The notes beneath the pieces were generated by a model. The model worked only from the letters and a program-made list of their open reading frames with translations, did no database searches and was not told the origin of the DNA. From PWND01 sp964614525 (GTDB lineage: Bacteria > Bacteroidota > Bacteroidia > Bacteroidales > UBA7960), in the NCBI GenBank assembly GCA_964614525.1, contig CAZTPA010000039.1, positions 1 through 26,978 on the forward strand: a stretch of DNA of 26,978 nt, read 5' to 3'. Shown piece by piece: positions 7,978 through 16,977 of this stretch. Positions within the stretch are counted from its first letter, which is position 1. Every line of letters begins with the position of its first letter. The translations under genes were made by a program, and so were the position numbers.

Positions 7978-8001
7978 TGACAATGTTTAATATGCAGCAA
8001 A

Positions 8002-9363
8002 ATGCAAAAAGCAAATAAAGATAAAAGATTTTCCACGCAAAGATTATTTTATAATTTGAATGCTGCTTTTGAAGCTGTTTTCGCCAACAGGTTCAGAAGT
8101 GTATTAACTGCTTTGGGGATTATTTTTGGAGTAGCTGCAGTAATTGCGATGTTGGCTATAGGTAGTGGGGCCAGGCAAGAAATTCTGGATCAAATGAAGA
8201 TGATTGGAGTTAACAATATAATTGTTACTCCGATATTGCCCGATGATGAAGATATAGATGATATACTGAAAGGAAAGTTTTCCCCGGGATTAACATTGCA
8301 GGATGCTGAGAGTATCAGCGAAATTTTACCTAATGTAAACAGGGTGAGTCCTGAGATTGAAATAAATACTTTTGGTGTGAGAGAAAGTATTAGAAAACCT
8401 GTTCGCCTTGCCGGTGTTATGCCTGATTTTTTTGAAGTGTTTAATCTGAATATTATTAGCGGCTCTATGTTTGTCGAAGAGCAAATGAAAAATGGTGAGC
8501 CGGTGTGTATAATTGGAGATAATGTTAAATTGAATTTCTTTGGAAATACAAACCCTATTGGTAAACAGATAAAATGCGGCAATATATGGCTTACCGTTAT
8601 TGGTGTTGTTGAGGAAAGAAGAATTAAAGAAGATGAGATGGAACATCTTGGTGTTGGTCAGTTTTCTAATACAATTTATACAACAATAAAAACAGCTTTA
8701 CTAAGATATATCGACAGATCGTTTGTGTCAACGGCTGATATCAAAAGAGCCAACACAAACCAAAGAAGAAGCAATGATGATGATAATGATAAAAAAGAAG
8801 CAGCAGAGAATTACCATCAAATAGACAGAATTGTTGTACAGGTTGAAAACTCAAACCAACTAAGTCCGACCTCTTCAGTTATTCAAAGAATATTAAAAAG
8901 ACGTCATAATGATGTTGAAGATTTTAAAGTGACTATTCCCGAAGTATTATTGCAACAGGAGCAAAGAACCAAGGATATCTTTAATATTGTTCTTGGTGCT
9001 ATTGCCGGAATCTCTTTGTTGGTTGGTGGAATAGGGATTATGAATATTATGCTTGCTAATGTAATGGAAAGAACAAGAGAAATAGGAGTGAGGCTGGCCG
9101 TGGGTGCAAAAAAAACAGATGTAATTTCTCAGTTTCTCGCCGAATCAACATTAATTAGCTTGACAGGTGGCACAATAGGGGTTTTTCTTGGGATTGCCCT
9201 CTCACGTTTAATTATGCATTTTACAGGCATATTAACTATTGTTTCCTGGCAGTCAATACTTATATCTTTTGGCGTTGCAGCAATGGTTGGTATTGTTTTT
9301 GGCATTATGCCTGCAAGAAAAGCCGCCGAGAAAGATCCCGTTTCTTCTCTTCGATATGAATAA
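8002..9363 (+). CDS. MacB-like ABC transporter permease (MacB_PCD and FtsX domains)
   Basis: Inner-membrane permease of the type VII (MacB/LolE) ABC superfamily, 453 residues, without an ATPase domain. The N-terminal helix carries the family signature RFRSVLTALGIIFGVAAVIAML (about 29-50), followed by a large periplasmic domain (about 55-320) and three C-terminal helices (about 327-352, 377-405 and 413-438) with the ERTREIGVRLAVGA coupling-helix motif and the PARKAAEKDPVSSLRYE tail. The periplasmic domain contains a low-complexity hydrophilic insert with SNDDDNDKKEAAE (about 254-268). The partner adaptor is at 5799-7046. Its ATPase must be encoded elsewhere, since none is found in this window, and full-length MacB would have it fused at the N-terminus. 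Substrate unknown. Confidence 0.9.
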   Translation: MQKANKDKRFSTQRLFYNLNAAFEAVFANRFRSVLTALGIIFGVAAVIAMLAIGSGARQEILDQMKMIGVNNIIVTPILPDDEDIDDILKGKFSPGLTLQDAESISEILPNVNRVSPEIEINTFGVRESIRKPVRLAGVMPDFFEVFNLNIISGSMFVEEQMKNGEPVCIIGDNVKLNFFGNTNPIGKQIKCGNIWLTVIGVVEERRIKEDEMEHLGVGQFSNTIYTTIKTALLRYIDRSFVSTADIKRANTNQRRSNDDDNDKKEAAENYHQIDRIVVQVENSNQLSPTSSVIQRILKRRHNDVEDFKVTIPEVLLQQEQRTKDIFNIVLGAIAGISLLVGGIGIMNIMLANVMERTREIGVRLAVGAKKTDVISQFLAESTLISLTGGTIGVFLGIALSRLIMHFTGILTIVSWQSILISFGVAAMVGIVFGIMPARKAAEKDPVSSLRYE

Positions 9364-9374
9364 TATATTTTTCT

Positions 9375-9401
9375 AAGCTTCTTAAGCCTTTCAGCTTTTT
9401 T
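9375..9401 (+). terminator. Weak terminator-like hairpin after the permease gene
   Basis: AAGCT (9375-9379) can pair with AGCTT (9393-9397), followed by a short T run ending at 9401. Only five base pairs, so a marginal intrinsic terminator 12 bases after the permease stop. Confidence 0.3.
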
Positions 9402-9495
9402 GTGATTTTTTTCAAGTAGGTATAATTTGGAAAAACTTTTACTTATATCGACTATATTGATATTTAAAGGATTAGTAAAATAAATTTATGTTTTG

Positions 9496-9503
9496 TATAT
9501 TTG
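9496..9503 (+). promoter_or_regulatory. Bacteroidota -7 box for the elbB-like gene
   Basis: TATATTTG exactly matches TAnnTTTG, 52 bases before the ATG at 9555. No clear -33 TTTG is visible at the usual distance, so the assignment rests on the -7 box and position. Confidence 0.45.
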
Positions 9504-9554
9504 TTTTCACACTAAGAAATCGAGAAATAATCATCTAATAAAAAACATATTATC

Positions 9555-10205
9555 ATGAAAAAATTTGCAGTTATTTTATCAGGCAACGGAGTTTTTGATG
9601 GAGCTGAGATACATGAAGCAACTCTTTCTTTATTTTTTATAAAGCAAAATGGCGCTGATTATGAAATATTTGCACCAAATATTGATCAGCATCATGTTAT
9701 CAATCATATCACAGGACAGGAAATGGATGAAAAGCGTAATGTTCTTGTTGAATCAGCACGCATAGCAAGAGGGGATATCAAAGATCTTAAGGATCTGAAT
9801 CCTGTTATGTTTGATGCTCTTCTCTTTCCAGGTGGTTTTGGTGCAGCAAAAAATTTGAGCAGTTTTGCTTTTGATGGTCCTGATTGTAAGATAAATGCTG
9901 ATGTTGAAAAGTCGGTGCTGGCAATGCACAAAGCCGGTAAACCAATAGGAGCTCTTTGTATTTCTCCTGTTTTACTGGCAAAAATATTAGGGAAAATTGA
10001 GCTTACTATTGGTCGCGACCAAGGAACTGCAGACGCGGTTACCACTTTGGGTGCAACCCACAAAAATGCCGATCATGGAGAAGTTGTTATAGACGAAAAA
10101 AACAATATTTTTACAACTCCGTGTTATATGCTTGATGCAGATATTGCACAAATAGGGGAGGGTGCTGAAAATATCATTAAAGCAATGCTGAAAAAAATGT
10201 CTTAG
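9555..10205 (+). CDS. elbB: ElbB-like protein (DJ-1/PfpI superfamily)
   Basis: Cytoplasmic class I glutamine-amidotransferase-like protein of the ElbB group, named isoprenoid-biosynthesis protein with amidotransferase-like domain in E. coli and reported there to have weak glyoxalase activity. The signature GVFDGAEIHEAT (12-23) is close to the ElbB form, and the nucleophile elbow GALCISPV places the conserved cysteine at residue 135. A GRDQGTADAVTTLGA segment and a final ENIIKAML helix also fit. Length of 216 residues is normal. The first codons run straight into the first beta strand, supporting the ATG at 9555. It is monocistronic; its last four bases overlap the end of the convergent repeat-protein gene. 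The physiological substrate is not established in the family. Confidence 0.9.
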   Translation: MKKFAVILSGNGVFDGAEIHEATLSLFFIKQNGADYEIFAPNIDQHHVINHITGQEMDEKRNVLVESARIARGDIKDLKDLNPVMFDALLFPGGFGAAKNLSSFAFDGPDCKINADVEKSVLAMHKAGKPIGALCISPVLLAKILGKIELTIGRDQGTADAVTTLGATHKNADHGEVVIDEKNNIFTTPCYMLDADIAQIGEGAENIIKAMLKKMS

Positions 10206-10609
10206 AGGTGAAATTTATGATAATCGCTGAGATCATTTAGTTTTTGGATTCTGTATTTGTTGATTTTATTACATACTACAGAAAATAGTTCCAGATTGTT
10301 AGATATAAGCCACTTATGTGCAGTTTTATCGCCCATTGATGCTTCTGCAATTATCAGCAAAAACTGATATTTATGTTTTGCAAGCCATGTTTTGGCTTTG
10401 CTGTCATCAAAAATTGCATAGCTTAAGGCTGCAAAGTGCGGATATTTATGCTTTATCAGCCACTTTATAGCTTCATCATTGCACTGAATAGCATTGGCTA
10501 ATGCAGCTAACTCGGGATAACCATTGTTTAACAGCCAGTGTAAAATTTCCTTATTTTCATTAACTGCTTCTCCAAATGCTAAAAGTATTTTTGGCGGGTA
10601 ATTTGTCAT
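10202..10609 (-). CDS. Small protein of four 25-residue Trp-anchored helical repeats, unknown function
   Basis: I do not recognise this 135-residue protein. It contains an internal repeat with tryptophan at residues 25, 50, 75 and 100, exactly 25 apart. Each unit starts WL and continues with polar residues, an N or K, often Y and a hydrophobic helix, then acidic/polar residues and a second helix rich in A, I and K. Repeats two and three are clearest: WLIKHKYPHFAALSYAI and WLAKHKYQFLLIIAEAS. A fifth, degenerate unit precedes W25. No signal peptide or membrane segment is seen, so it should be cytoplasmic. The pattern suggests a two-helix solenoid related in style to ankyrin or Sel1 repeats but shorter. 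It begins 15 bases after the C25 peptidase gene on the same strand, so it is probably the third gene of that operon. Codon use looks native. Confidence 0.75.
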   Translation of the reverse strand: MTNYPPKILLAFGEAVNENKEILHWLLNNGYPELAALANAIQCNDEAIKWLIKHKYPHFAALSYAIFDDSKAKTWLAKHKYQFLLIIAEASMGDKTAHKWLISNNLELFSVVCNKINKYRIQKLNDLSDYHKFHL

Positions 10610-10624
10610 TTAATAGATTTTTCT

Positions 10625-13600
10625 TTATCTAATGATATACATTTTTCCGAAACCTTCGTGGAAATATTTTTGAGCATCAGTATGATTCATCTCAATAGGC
10701 TTTTTGTCAATATTTGAAATAATTCTGTATAAATATACGCCATTTGCAAGCCTGTCGCCATACTGGTCGGTTCCATCCCATGCATACTCTGTTATATTTC
10801 TCCCTATTCTTATATTGCCTAATTCTGTCAGATCAATTTCTCTTACTACTTTGCCGGTAATGGTTAGTATTTGGATTTTGAAGAATGTCGGCAGTTCTGA
10901 TCCTGTTAGTGTAAATACAAAGCGTGTATGAGTTGAAAATGGATTAGGCCAGTTTAATACTTCTGTTATTGTAGATTTTGTAACAATTTCAAAGCTAATA
11001 CCTAAATCTTCCATTCCTGATTCATTTCTGGATCTGTCAGTTGCCTGGACAAGCAATTGATAGGTGCCATCAATTTCAAACTCAGGATTATACTCAATTT
11101 TGCATTTATTATCTGATTCTGTTGCCGGATAAAAACCTAATATTTCCATACCATCTTCATAGAAATATATTCTCTTAGGGTCTTGTTCTCCCGGATGCTG
11201 AAGATATACTTTTAGCAATGAGGTGTCATTTAGCAGTAAATATGGATTTTCATCCTTTAATGTCATAATGATATTTGGTTTTGCCGAAACTATATCTCCA
11301 TCCATTATTCTTACACCATCAAAAGTAACATCAAGCAAAGGATTTGATTTATCTTCTTCAACAAAAAACGGAACTACGCCTACATTATTAAAATGATATT
11401 GTTCTAATTGATCATTATTAGGATTAACATCTATCCACAAACTGTTTTGTCCGGAAAAGTCTTTTGTGTCAAATACAATGGTGTCGATTAAAACATCTCC
11501 CGCCGGATGTGGCCCGGATCTGGGATAATCTATCATATGAATATTCCTTCCTTGATCCATTATCCAATAATTAACAAGCAAACTATCCATGTCATAATCA
11601 CTGATATTTTGAATTGCCGTTGAAAAAACGAGTTCTTTTCCCTCCGGAATAGTGTCGCTTTGAAAAACATAATGCAGAGATGGGTTTATGGCAGTTTCTG
11701 GAGTAGGTTCGTATATTACATGCCAGCTTTGCATTTGTGCCGCGGTCCTGTTCTCATCATCCATCATATTTACCATGAGATGAAGATATGGATATTCTTC
11801 TGCATCAATATTTATGTCAGATGTTAAGTAAATATCTGTTGAATCTGCAGGGATATTGGTGTATAAAGTGTCAATTATACCTAGATTATTTACACCAAGT
11901 ATATTTAGCCAAACAGAATCAGTCTCTAGGCCATCAAGACTTTGCTGCTGCCAATGAATAGATTCCCATTTTTTTGCAGGCCCAATTCTCTCGGATACAA
12001 TATGACCCTGGTTCCAATTTGTTTCTATGCTGTCAGTTAGTGTAATTATGGATGAAATACTACCTCCGATTACCTCATTGGCAGATCCTATTATAGAACC
12101 TTTTTGGCTAAACATTTGATAAGGTGTGTTATCCTCTATATTTCTGATATTTGCACTTCCCAATGTTTCAAAAGCTTCGTACAAATCTTCAGGAAAACTC
12201 TCTGCCATATGGTTTTTATGACTCTGAACCAAAACAAAGTGACCTTCGGGAATGATATTTATAAAATCTCTCATTAATTCTAACCATTCATCACTTGTTG
12301 AGTGAAAATCAAAAGTATATCTTGGTCTTGTTGCCCAGCAGTGCTGATTTCCGTATTCCCCGGTATTGTCACCCTGATTGTATGTTTTCCATGCTTCCCC
12401 GGAAACAGGATCGAAAACTGCAAATATCACACCGTTGCCTGTATCCGCTAAACAAGACCATGTTGTTAAGATTATGCCGTTGACTTTTATAAAAACTTCA
12501 TTCCACGGAATATATGGATAAACACCGGTTTGCGCCTGTATAGTATTTACGGTATTAATAAATTCCCATATTCTTTCGTCAGTATTATAAGAAACATATT
12601 TGTATTGATTGTTTTGGTATTGATCAAAATGTGCCTGAGACCAGCCCTCTCTGTCACTAATGTATTGAAAACTACTCTGCCTCCAGCTATATTCTTTTTC
12701 CTCCTCGGGCTTTATGCTGACTCTCCAATAATATACAGTACTGTCGGACATTACAAAAGGCGGCTGCCACTGAACAACGCCTCCTTTGCTGCTTATGATT
12801 TCCTCGATAGGATTTAAGAAAGCACTATTTGTATCAAGTTGAAAGACATAGTTTCTCTCATCAATAAAAGGATTTCCTGTTGAGGCTTTAAGAGTTAGTT
12901 CAGTTGAAGGTACTATTGCATATTTGTAAGGATACACAGGTATGACATCTGTTGAGCCAATAAGAATGCTTGTTATAGCAGTGTTGTTGTCATAATTTAT
13001 TTCTTCAACTTCATTATATAAATCGAGAGTTGCTTTTAACTGATTTATTCCTACACCAATATCTTTATTTACCGGCAATTTGAAATCCAGAGTGTCTTTA
13101 TAATAAGGTGTTTTTACTCTTTTTTGAATATTTTCGGATGAGCCGTTGGGGTAAATCCTTTCGAGTTCTACTATTATGGAATCATTTATTGCACGCCCTA
13201 TATTTGTGGCAATTACATGTACATAAAAAGAATCAACCTCAGAAGTTACACTTGCAGGTGTGGTAAAAATGTCCTGAGCGCTTATGGTATAATCGGGTTT
13301 TGGTTGGCTGTTTATAACTATTGCAGGATCTCCATGAAGAGTAACCAGTAAACATATGTTTTTTATATAGCTGTTGGAGGATTGTATTTCCTGTATAGTA
13401 TTCTGAATGTTTGAACCTACAGATTTTCCATAATACGGACTTGCGAGATTTTTTGTAAAACGGTCTGAATATTTGTTGAGTTCAAAAGCGCCTGCAGCAG
13501 AAGTTGATGCCAGATAGCCGATAACACCCTTTCCTTCAATTAAAACAAATTCTTCGCTGGAGCTGATTCCCGAGCCGAAAATGTCACCCGCAAAACATGA

Positions 13601-15601
13601 ATTTGCTAATAAAAATGGATATTTTCCGTAATTATTATATTCTGAAGGATAATCTATGCTGATGTCAAATCCTATTCCCGCAGCATGTCCGAAAAAAGTC
13701 ATAAGGCTAACACCATCATTAATTATTGTTTTTAATGAATCTGATTGATTGATTTGGATAGGATCTGTAGAACTTTTCAGGAATGTTCGCACATAGCCGC
13801 CAAATAAAGTATCTTCAAGGGATACTTTGTACTGTTTTAAATAATTTGCAAGAAGGGTTTGTTCATTTATATTGCTGCCACCCCCGAAATGTAATATATT
13901 CTTCATCCATTCTTGTGGGGTTTGACTTACTGATTCATACAGTATCACTTTGTCCAGATATAATTGTACCTCACTGTTGTTCTTGGCAGCCAGTCTGCCT
14001 GTAGCAATAGCAGGCGCATATAAGTAATCGGTAATTCCTGAACTTATTAGAACATCTGAAGGAGGATTTCCGAAAGATGGGACTAAGGTTGCAGCATAAT
14101 TACTTGTGTTTTTTCTGTAACTTGATGGGGTTCTCGCTTTGCCGGCCAAAAAAAGTTTTTTGGGCGGTTCATCATAAGCACTGATAGTATATCTTGCAAA
14201 ATTTCTCAGTGCCATAGGATGTTTGCCTATTCCATAAGCAAACTGATGATATAATTCATCAACATCAACCAATAATACTTTGTATCCTGTTGATTCTCTG
14301 TAGGCTGCATAATCTTCAGCGGATGACATCAGGCTATTATGTGTTATCAGCAAATAGTCTGAGTTGTGATAAGGAAAATCTCCGAAATCACGAAAACGCG
14401 CAAAATTCTCTGAGCTTTCATTAACAGCCTTAATGTTGATAACTTCTTTAAAATTTGCTTCTTTTATTAATAAGCAGCTTCTTGTGGAGGAGGGTGAAGG
14501 AGCCAGGGCATGGAAGTTGTCACCCTGGTAATATGTTCGTATTTTTTTATTGTTTGAAAAATCATATAGCCATACATTATCAGAAGAGCCTGCATTGAAA
14601 TTGCTGAAAACAGTATATGTTTTTGAACCTGCCGTTGGAGGAAGTTCGAAATATAAGCTGTCGGTATTTCTCATGTCAAAAGTATGAGGGTATTTTATCT
14701 GAATGTATGAAATTGTATTTCGGGCTACTGTACTTCCAAGGTCATTAATTGAAGAAAAATCAAAAGAAGTACCACTTTCATTAAGTGCAGAAGGATTAAC
14801 ACTCCTTGAAAATCTTAGCAATTTATAACCATTGTATATTGTGTCAATAAGAATATTAGCAAATTGGACACTTAAGTGTTGATCCGGATTAAGTTCACTG
14901 TAGTCGGAGGCGCCAACAACAGTAAACTCTATTTGAGCTGAAGGCCCTGAAAGATAAATGTTTGGTGTTGGAATTACTTTATTACGGCTCTGCCCAAGAT
15001 TGAAAGATGCATCAAACCATCCTTCGGCAGCAGTGTATTCAGGACTTGTTACACCATAGTTGTTAGTTTCACCTGCATAATAATAACTGGTATAGTCTTG
15101 TCTGCTTGTAAACCAAAAATATGATATAGGCGTATATCCACTAAAATTATTGTCTTCCTCAACTATAAATCTCTTATTGTTCAACTGATTATTCCATGTG
15201 AGATAATATGTGGCTGTGTCATTTATTAGGCTGTAATTGGGATTTGGTTGATCGGCCGTGTCTTCATAAAAAAATTGATCAAACCAACCGTCATTCTTTT
15301 TAGCATGAAATTCTATATAATCGTCTGACTGGAATATTCCGCTATTTTCATTACTGACAATAATAGGCTGTTCCTCTCCTTTATGGAATATTTGAAAGCT
15401 CCTTGGATCAAATGTGCCTAAAGGTAATCCGGCATTTGTAAGTGTATTATAATTAATTCGATATATTCCACCTTCTGTAATTTTTATGGCAAAATATTGT
15501 TGTTGATAATCTATCCATTCATTACCCAAAGGATTATCTGCCCTGCTGAATATTGCAGAGAAAATTAATAATGATAGAATTATTGATCTTTTGATTATCA
15601 T
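10625..15601 (-). CDS. Large C25 (gingipain-family) cysteine peptidase, PorU2-like type IX secretion protein
   Basis: Exported 1658-residue protein with a signal peptide (about 1-21), N-terminal beta-rich region (about 25-405), a C25 peptidase domain (about 410-765), a CARDB-like domain (about 768-880), a fibronectin-like region (about 890-985), an interleukin-like EMT-inducer/FAM3-like segment (about 1033-1168), further beta domains, and an FlgD-like C-terminal Ig domain (1549-1628) ending GFGKMYIIR. The catalytic pair appears intact as H639 in FFGHAA and C669 in LLANSCFAGDIFG. Canonical PorU sortases have GHGG and TCEF instead and are shorter, so this fits the group named putative T9SS sortase PorU2. 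The gene starts 12 bases after the PorV/PorQ-family gene, as is common for this pair. A role in processing or anchoring T9SS cargo is inference from family and context. Confidence 0.85.
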   Translation of the reverse strand: MIIKRSIILSLLIFSAIFSRADNPLGNEWIDYQQQYFAIKITEGGIYRINYNTLTNAGLPLGTFDPRSFQIFHKGEEQPIIVSNENSGIFQSDDYIEFHAKKNDGWFDQFFYEDTADQPNPNYSLINDTATYYLTWNNQLNNKRFIVEEDNNFSGYTPISYFWFTSRQDYTSYYYAGETNNYGVTSPEYTAAEGWFDASFNLGQSRNKVIPTPNIYLSGPSAQIEFTVVGASDYSELNPDQHLSVQFANILIDTIYNGYKLLRFSRSVNPSALNESGTSFDFSSINDLGSTVARNTISYIQIKYPHTFDMRNTDSLYFELPPTAGSKTYTVFSNFNAGSSDNVWLYDFSNNKKIRTYYQGDNFHALAPSPSSTRSCLLIKEANFKEVINIKAVNESSENFARFRDFGDFPYHNSDYLLITHNSLMSSAEDYAAYRESTGYKVLLVDVDELYHQFAYGIGKHPMALRNFARYTISAYDEPPKKLFLAGKARTPSSYRKNTSNYAATLVPSFGNPPSDVLISSGITDYLYAPAIATGRLAAKNNSEVQLYLDKVILYESVSQTPQEWMKNILHFGGGSNINEQTLLANYLKQYKVSLEDTLFGGYVRTFLKSSTDPIQINQSDSLKTIINDGVSLMTFFGHAAGIGFDISIDYPSEYNNYGKYPFLLANSCFAGDIFGSGISSSEEFVLIEGKGVIGYLASTSAAGAFELNKYSDRFTKNLASPYYGKSVGSNIQNTIQEIQSSNSYIKNICLLVTLHGDPAIVINSQPKPDYTISAQDIFTTPASVTSEVDSFYVHVIATNIGRAINDSIIVELERIYPNGSSENIQKRVKTPYYKDTLDFKLPVNKDIGVGINQLKATLDLYNEVEEINYDNNTAITSILIGSTDVIPVYPYKYAIVPSTELTLKASTGNPFIDERNYVFQLDTNSAFLNPIEEIISSKGGVVQWQPPFVMSDSTVYYWRVSIKPEEEKEYSWRQSSFQYISDREGWSQAHFDQYQNNQYKYVSYNTDERIWEFINTVNTIQAQTGVYPYIPWNEVFIKVNGIILTTWSCLADTGNGVIFAVFDPVSGEAWKTYNQGDNTGEYGNQHCWATRPRYTFDFHSTSDEWLELMRDFINIIPEGHFVLVQSHKNHMAESFPEDLYEAFETLGSANIRNIEDNTPYQMFSQKGSIIGSANEVIGGSISSIITLTDSIETNWNQGHIVSERIGPAKKWESIHWQQQSLDGLETDSVWLNILGVNNLGIIDTLYTNIPADSTDIYLTSDINIDAEEYPYLHLMVNMMDDENRTAAQMQSWHVIYEPTPETAINPSLHYVFQSDTIPEGKELVFSTAIQNISDYDMDSLLVNYWIMDQGRNIHMIDYPRSGPHPAGDVLIDTIVFDTKDFSGQNSLWIDVNPNNDQLEQYHFNNVGVVPFFVEEDKSNPLLDVTFDGVRIMDGDIVSAKPNIIMTLKDENPYLLLNDTSLLKVYLQHPGEQDPKRIYFYEDGMEILGFYPATESDNKCKIEYNPEFEIDGTYQLLVQATDRSRNESGMEDLGISFEIVTKSTITEVLNWPNPFSTHTRFVFTLTGSELPTFFKIQILTITGKVVREIDLTELGNIRIGRNITEYAWDGTDQYGDRLANGVYLYRIISNIDKKPIEMNHTDAQKYFHEGFGKMYIIR

Positions 15602-15613
15602 AGTAATATTTTG

Positions 15614-16732
15614 CTATTCTTTTTGTTCTCTTCTGTTTATATTTAATTTTAATGAAAATACATTTGAATAAAGAGCAATTGAATTATCACCGACATCAGT
15701 TAAGGCATAATCTATGAATAAAATGTCTCTGATATTAATTCCAACTCCTATATTAGGCTGCAAACTAATAGTTCTTTCCTCATTTGGGAGGTAATATCTT
15801 TGGAAGTTTCCGATTCCACCTCTTAGAAATATAATGTTTCTGTATGATAATTCCATCCCAAGAGCAGGTTCAATACTAAATGGATCACCCGGTATTAACA
15901 CGTTTCTTTTGCCATCAGTTGTAAGCATTATATCCAAAGAGGTTAGTAAGTTTAAATCATTGATGATTGCAAATTCGCGTGAAGCACCTAAGATAACACG
16001 TGGCATGGTAAGTTCGTAACTGCTGATTGGTATTTCATTCCCGGTGACTGTAAATACTTCTCTCATGCTGTCATCAAGATCGTACGACCAGGCATTAAAT
16101 GTTGTTGTTATGTCTCTTCCCACTAATGCAAAGTTCCAATCGTTGAGCCTGTATTTAATTCCAATATCGAGTCCAAAACCCCAGGCACTGGCAAATGAAC
16201 CGGCTGTTCGTCTGATTATTTTTGCGTTTGCGCCAATCTGAAGGTTTTCGTATTCAGGAATTTGTCTTGCATAGGATATTATAAAGGCATTGTCTGCTGC
16301 ATTGAATGAGCGAATTCTGTCATAATGAATATTGCCTTCGGCATCTATTAACTCAGAAGTATCCGGAATATCGTCTATTCCAAACCTGATAAAAGAAAAT
16401 CCAAGATGATTGTTTTCATCAGCTTTTATTGCAATGGCACCGTAATCATAAGTTGCTAAGCCTGCAAAATACTGACTATGCATTGCCCCAATCTGGATGT
16501 TAGATTCAATATTTAATAATCCTGCAGGATTCCAATACCCTGATGTAACATCATTGCTGACTGATATGAAAGCATTTGACATTCCTAAAGACCTTGCGCC
16601 AACACCAATAGTCAAAAACTCATTAGAGTACTTTGGTGTATTGCTTGTGGCGGCTTGCCCCAAAAACAATAAAGTGCTAATGATAATAATTTGCGCTGCC
16701 TTTATAAGAAATGCTAATGTAATGGTATTCAA
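15614..16732 (-). CDS. PorV/PorQ-family outer-membrane beta-barrel protein
   Basis: Outer-membrane barrel of 372 residues with an N-terminal signal peptide (hydrophobic core about 8-24, probable cleavage near residue 28). The opening after cleavage, FLTIGVGARSLGMSNAFISV followed by GYWNPAGL, is the hallmark of the PorV/PorQ (UPF0164) family; alternating hydrophobic strands follow to the end. PorV-type proteins carry T9SS cargo to the cell-surface processing complex, and the next gene, 12 bases downstream, is the PorU2-like peptidase, which suggests a dedicated carrier-peptidase pair. The start codon is TTG at 16732: no in-frame ATG or GTG occurs before the mature domain, and an in-frame TAA lies four codons upstream. 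It is the first gene of a three-gene operon running to 10202. Confidence 0.87.
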   Translation of the reverse strand: MNTITLAFLIKAAQIIIISTLLFLGQAATSNTPKYSNEFLTIGVGARSLGMSNAFISVSNDVTSGYWNPAGLLNIESNIQIGAMHSQYFAGLATYDYGAIAIKADENNHLGFSFIRFGIDDIPDTSELIDAEGNIHYDRIRSFNAADNAFIISYARQIPEYENLQIGANAKIIRRTAGSFASAWGFGLDIGIKYRLNDWNFALVGRDITTTFNAWSYDLDDSMREVFTVTGNEIPISSYELTMPRVILGASREFAIINDLNLLTSLDIMLTTDGKRNVLIPGDPFSIEPALGMELSYRNIIFLRGGIGNFQRYYLPNEERTISLQPNIGVGINIRDILFIDYALTDVGDNSIALYSNVFSLKLNINRREQKE

Positions 16733-16834
16733 TGTTTTTAATTATTTTATAAAAAACAATTATTATTTGGCATTATTGTATAAAATTACAAAAAAAGACG
16801 CTGTTTTTGTGCTGTTTTTATGTAATAATAACAA

Positions 16835-16888
16835 AACCTGCAATTTGCAAAATTGATAAATATTCAATTTTGGTTTCGATTGCAGGTT
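16835..16888 (-). terminator. Long hairpin between the nitroreductase and PorV-family genes
   Basis: Outer arms AACCTGCAAT (16835-16844) and ATTGCAGGTT (16879-16888) are perfect complements, and inner arms CAAAATTG (16848-16855) and CAATTTTG (16865-16872) are too, with a nine-base loop. That gives 18 base pairs with one internal loop. On the minus strand the last arm runs into TTTTG, so it may end nitroreductase transcription 90 bases past its stop and insulate the porV operon. Confidence 0.55.
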
Positions 16889-16977
16889 GTAGCAAAAGGC
16901 TTTATGCTCTGTTATATAAGTAAAAACGCTATTTTAATTTTCTTTAATGCTGACAAAAGATTTAAGATTTCCTTTTC

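Noticed and set aside
8190..8646. Two overlapping minus-strand open frames antisense to the permease gene
   Set aside because: They are shadows of the strong plus-strand coding sequence, with no protein-like motifs or start signals.
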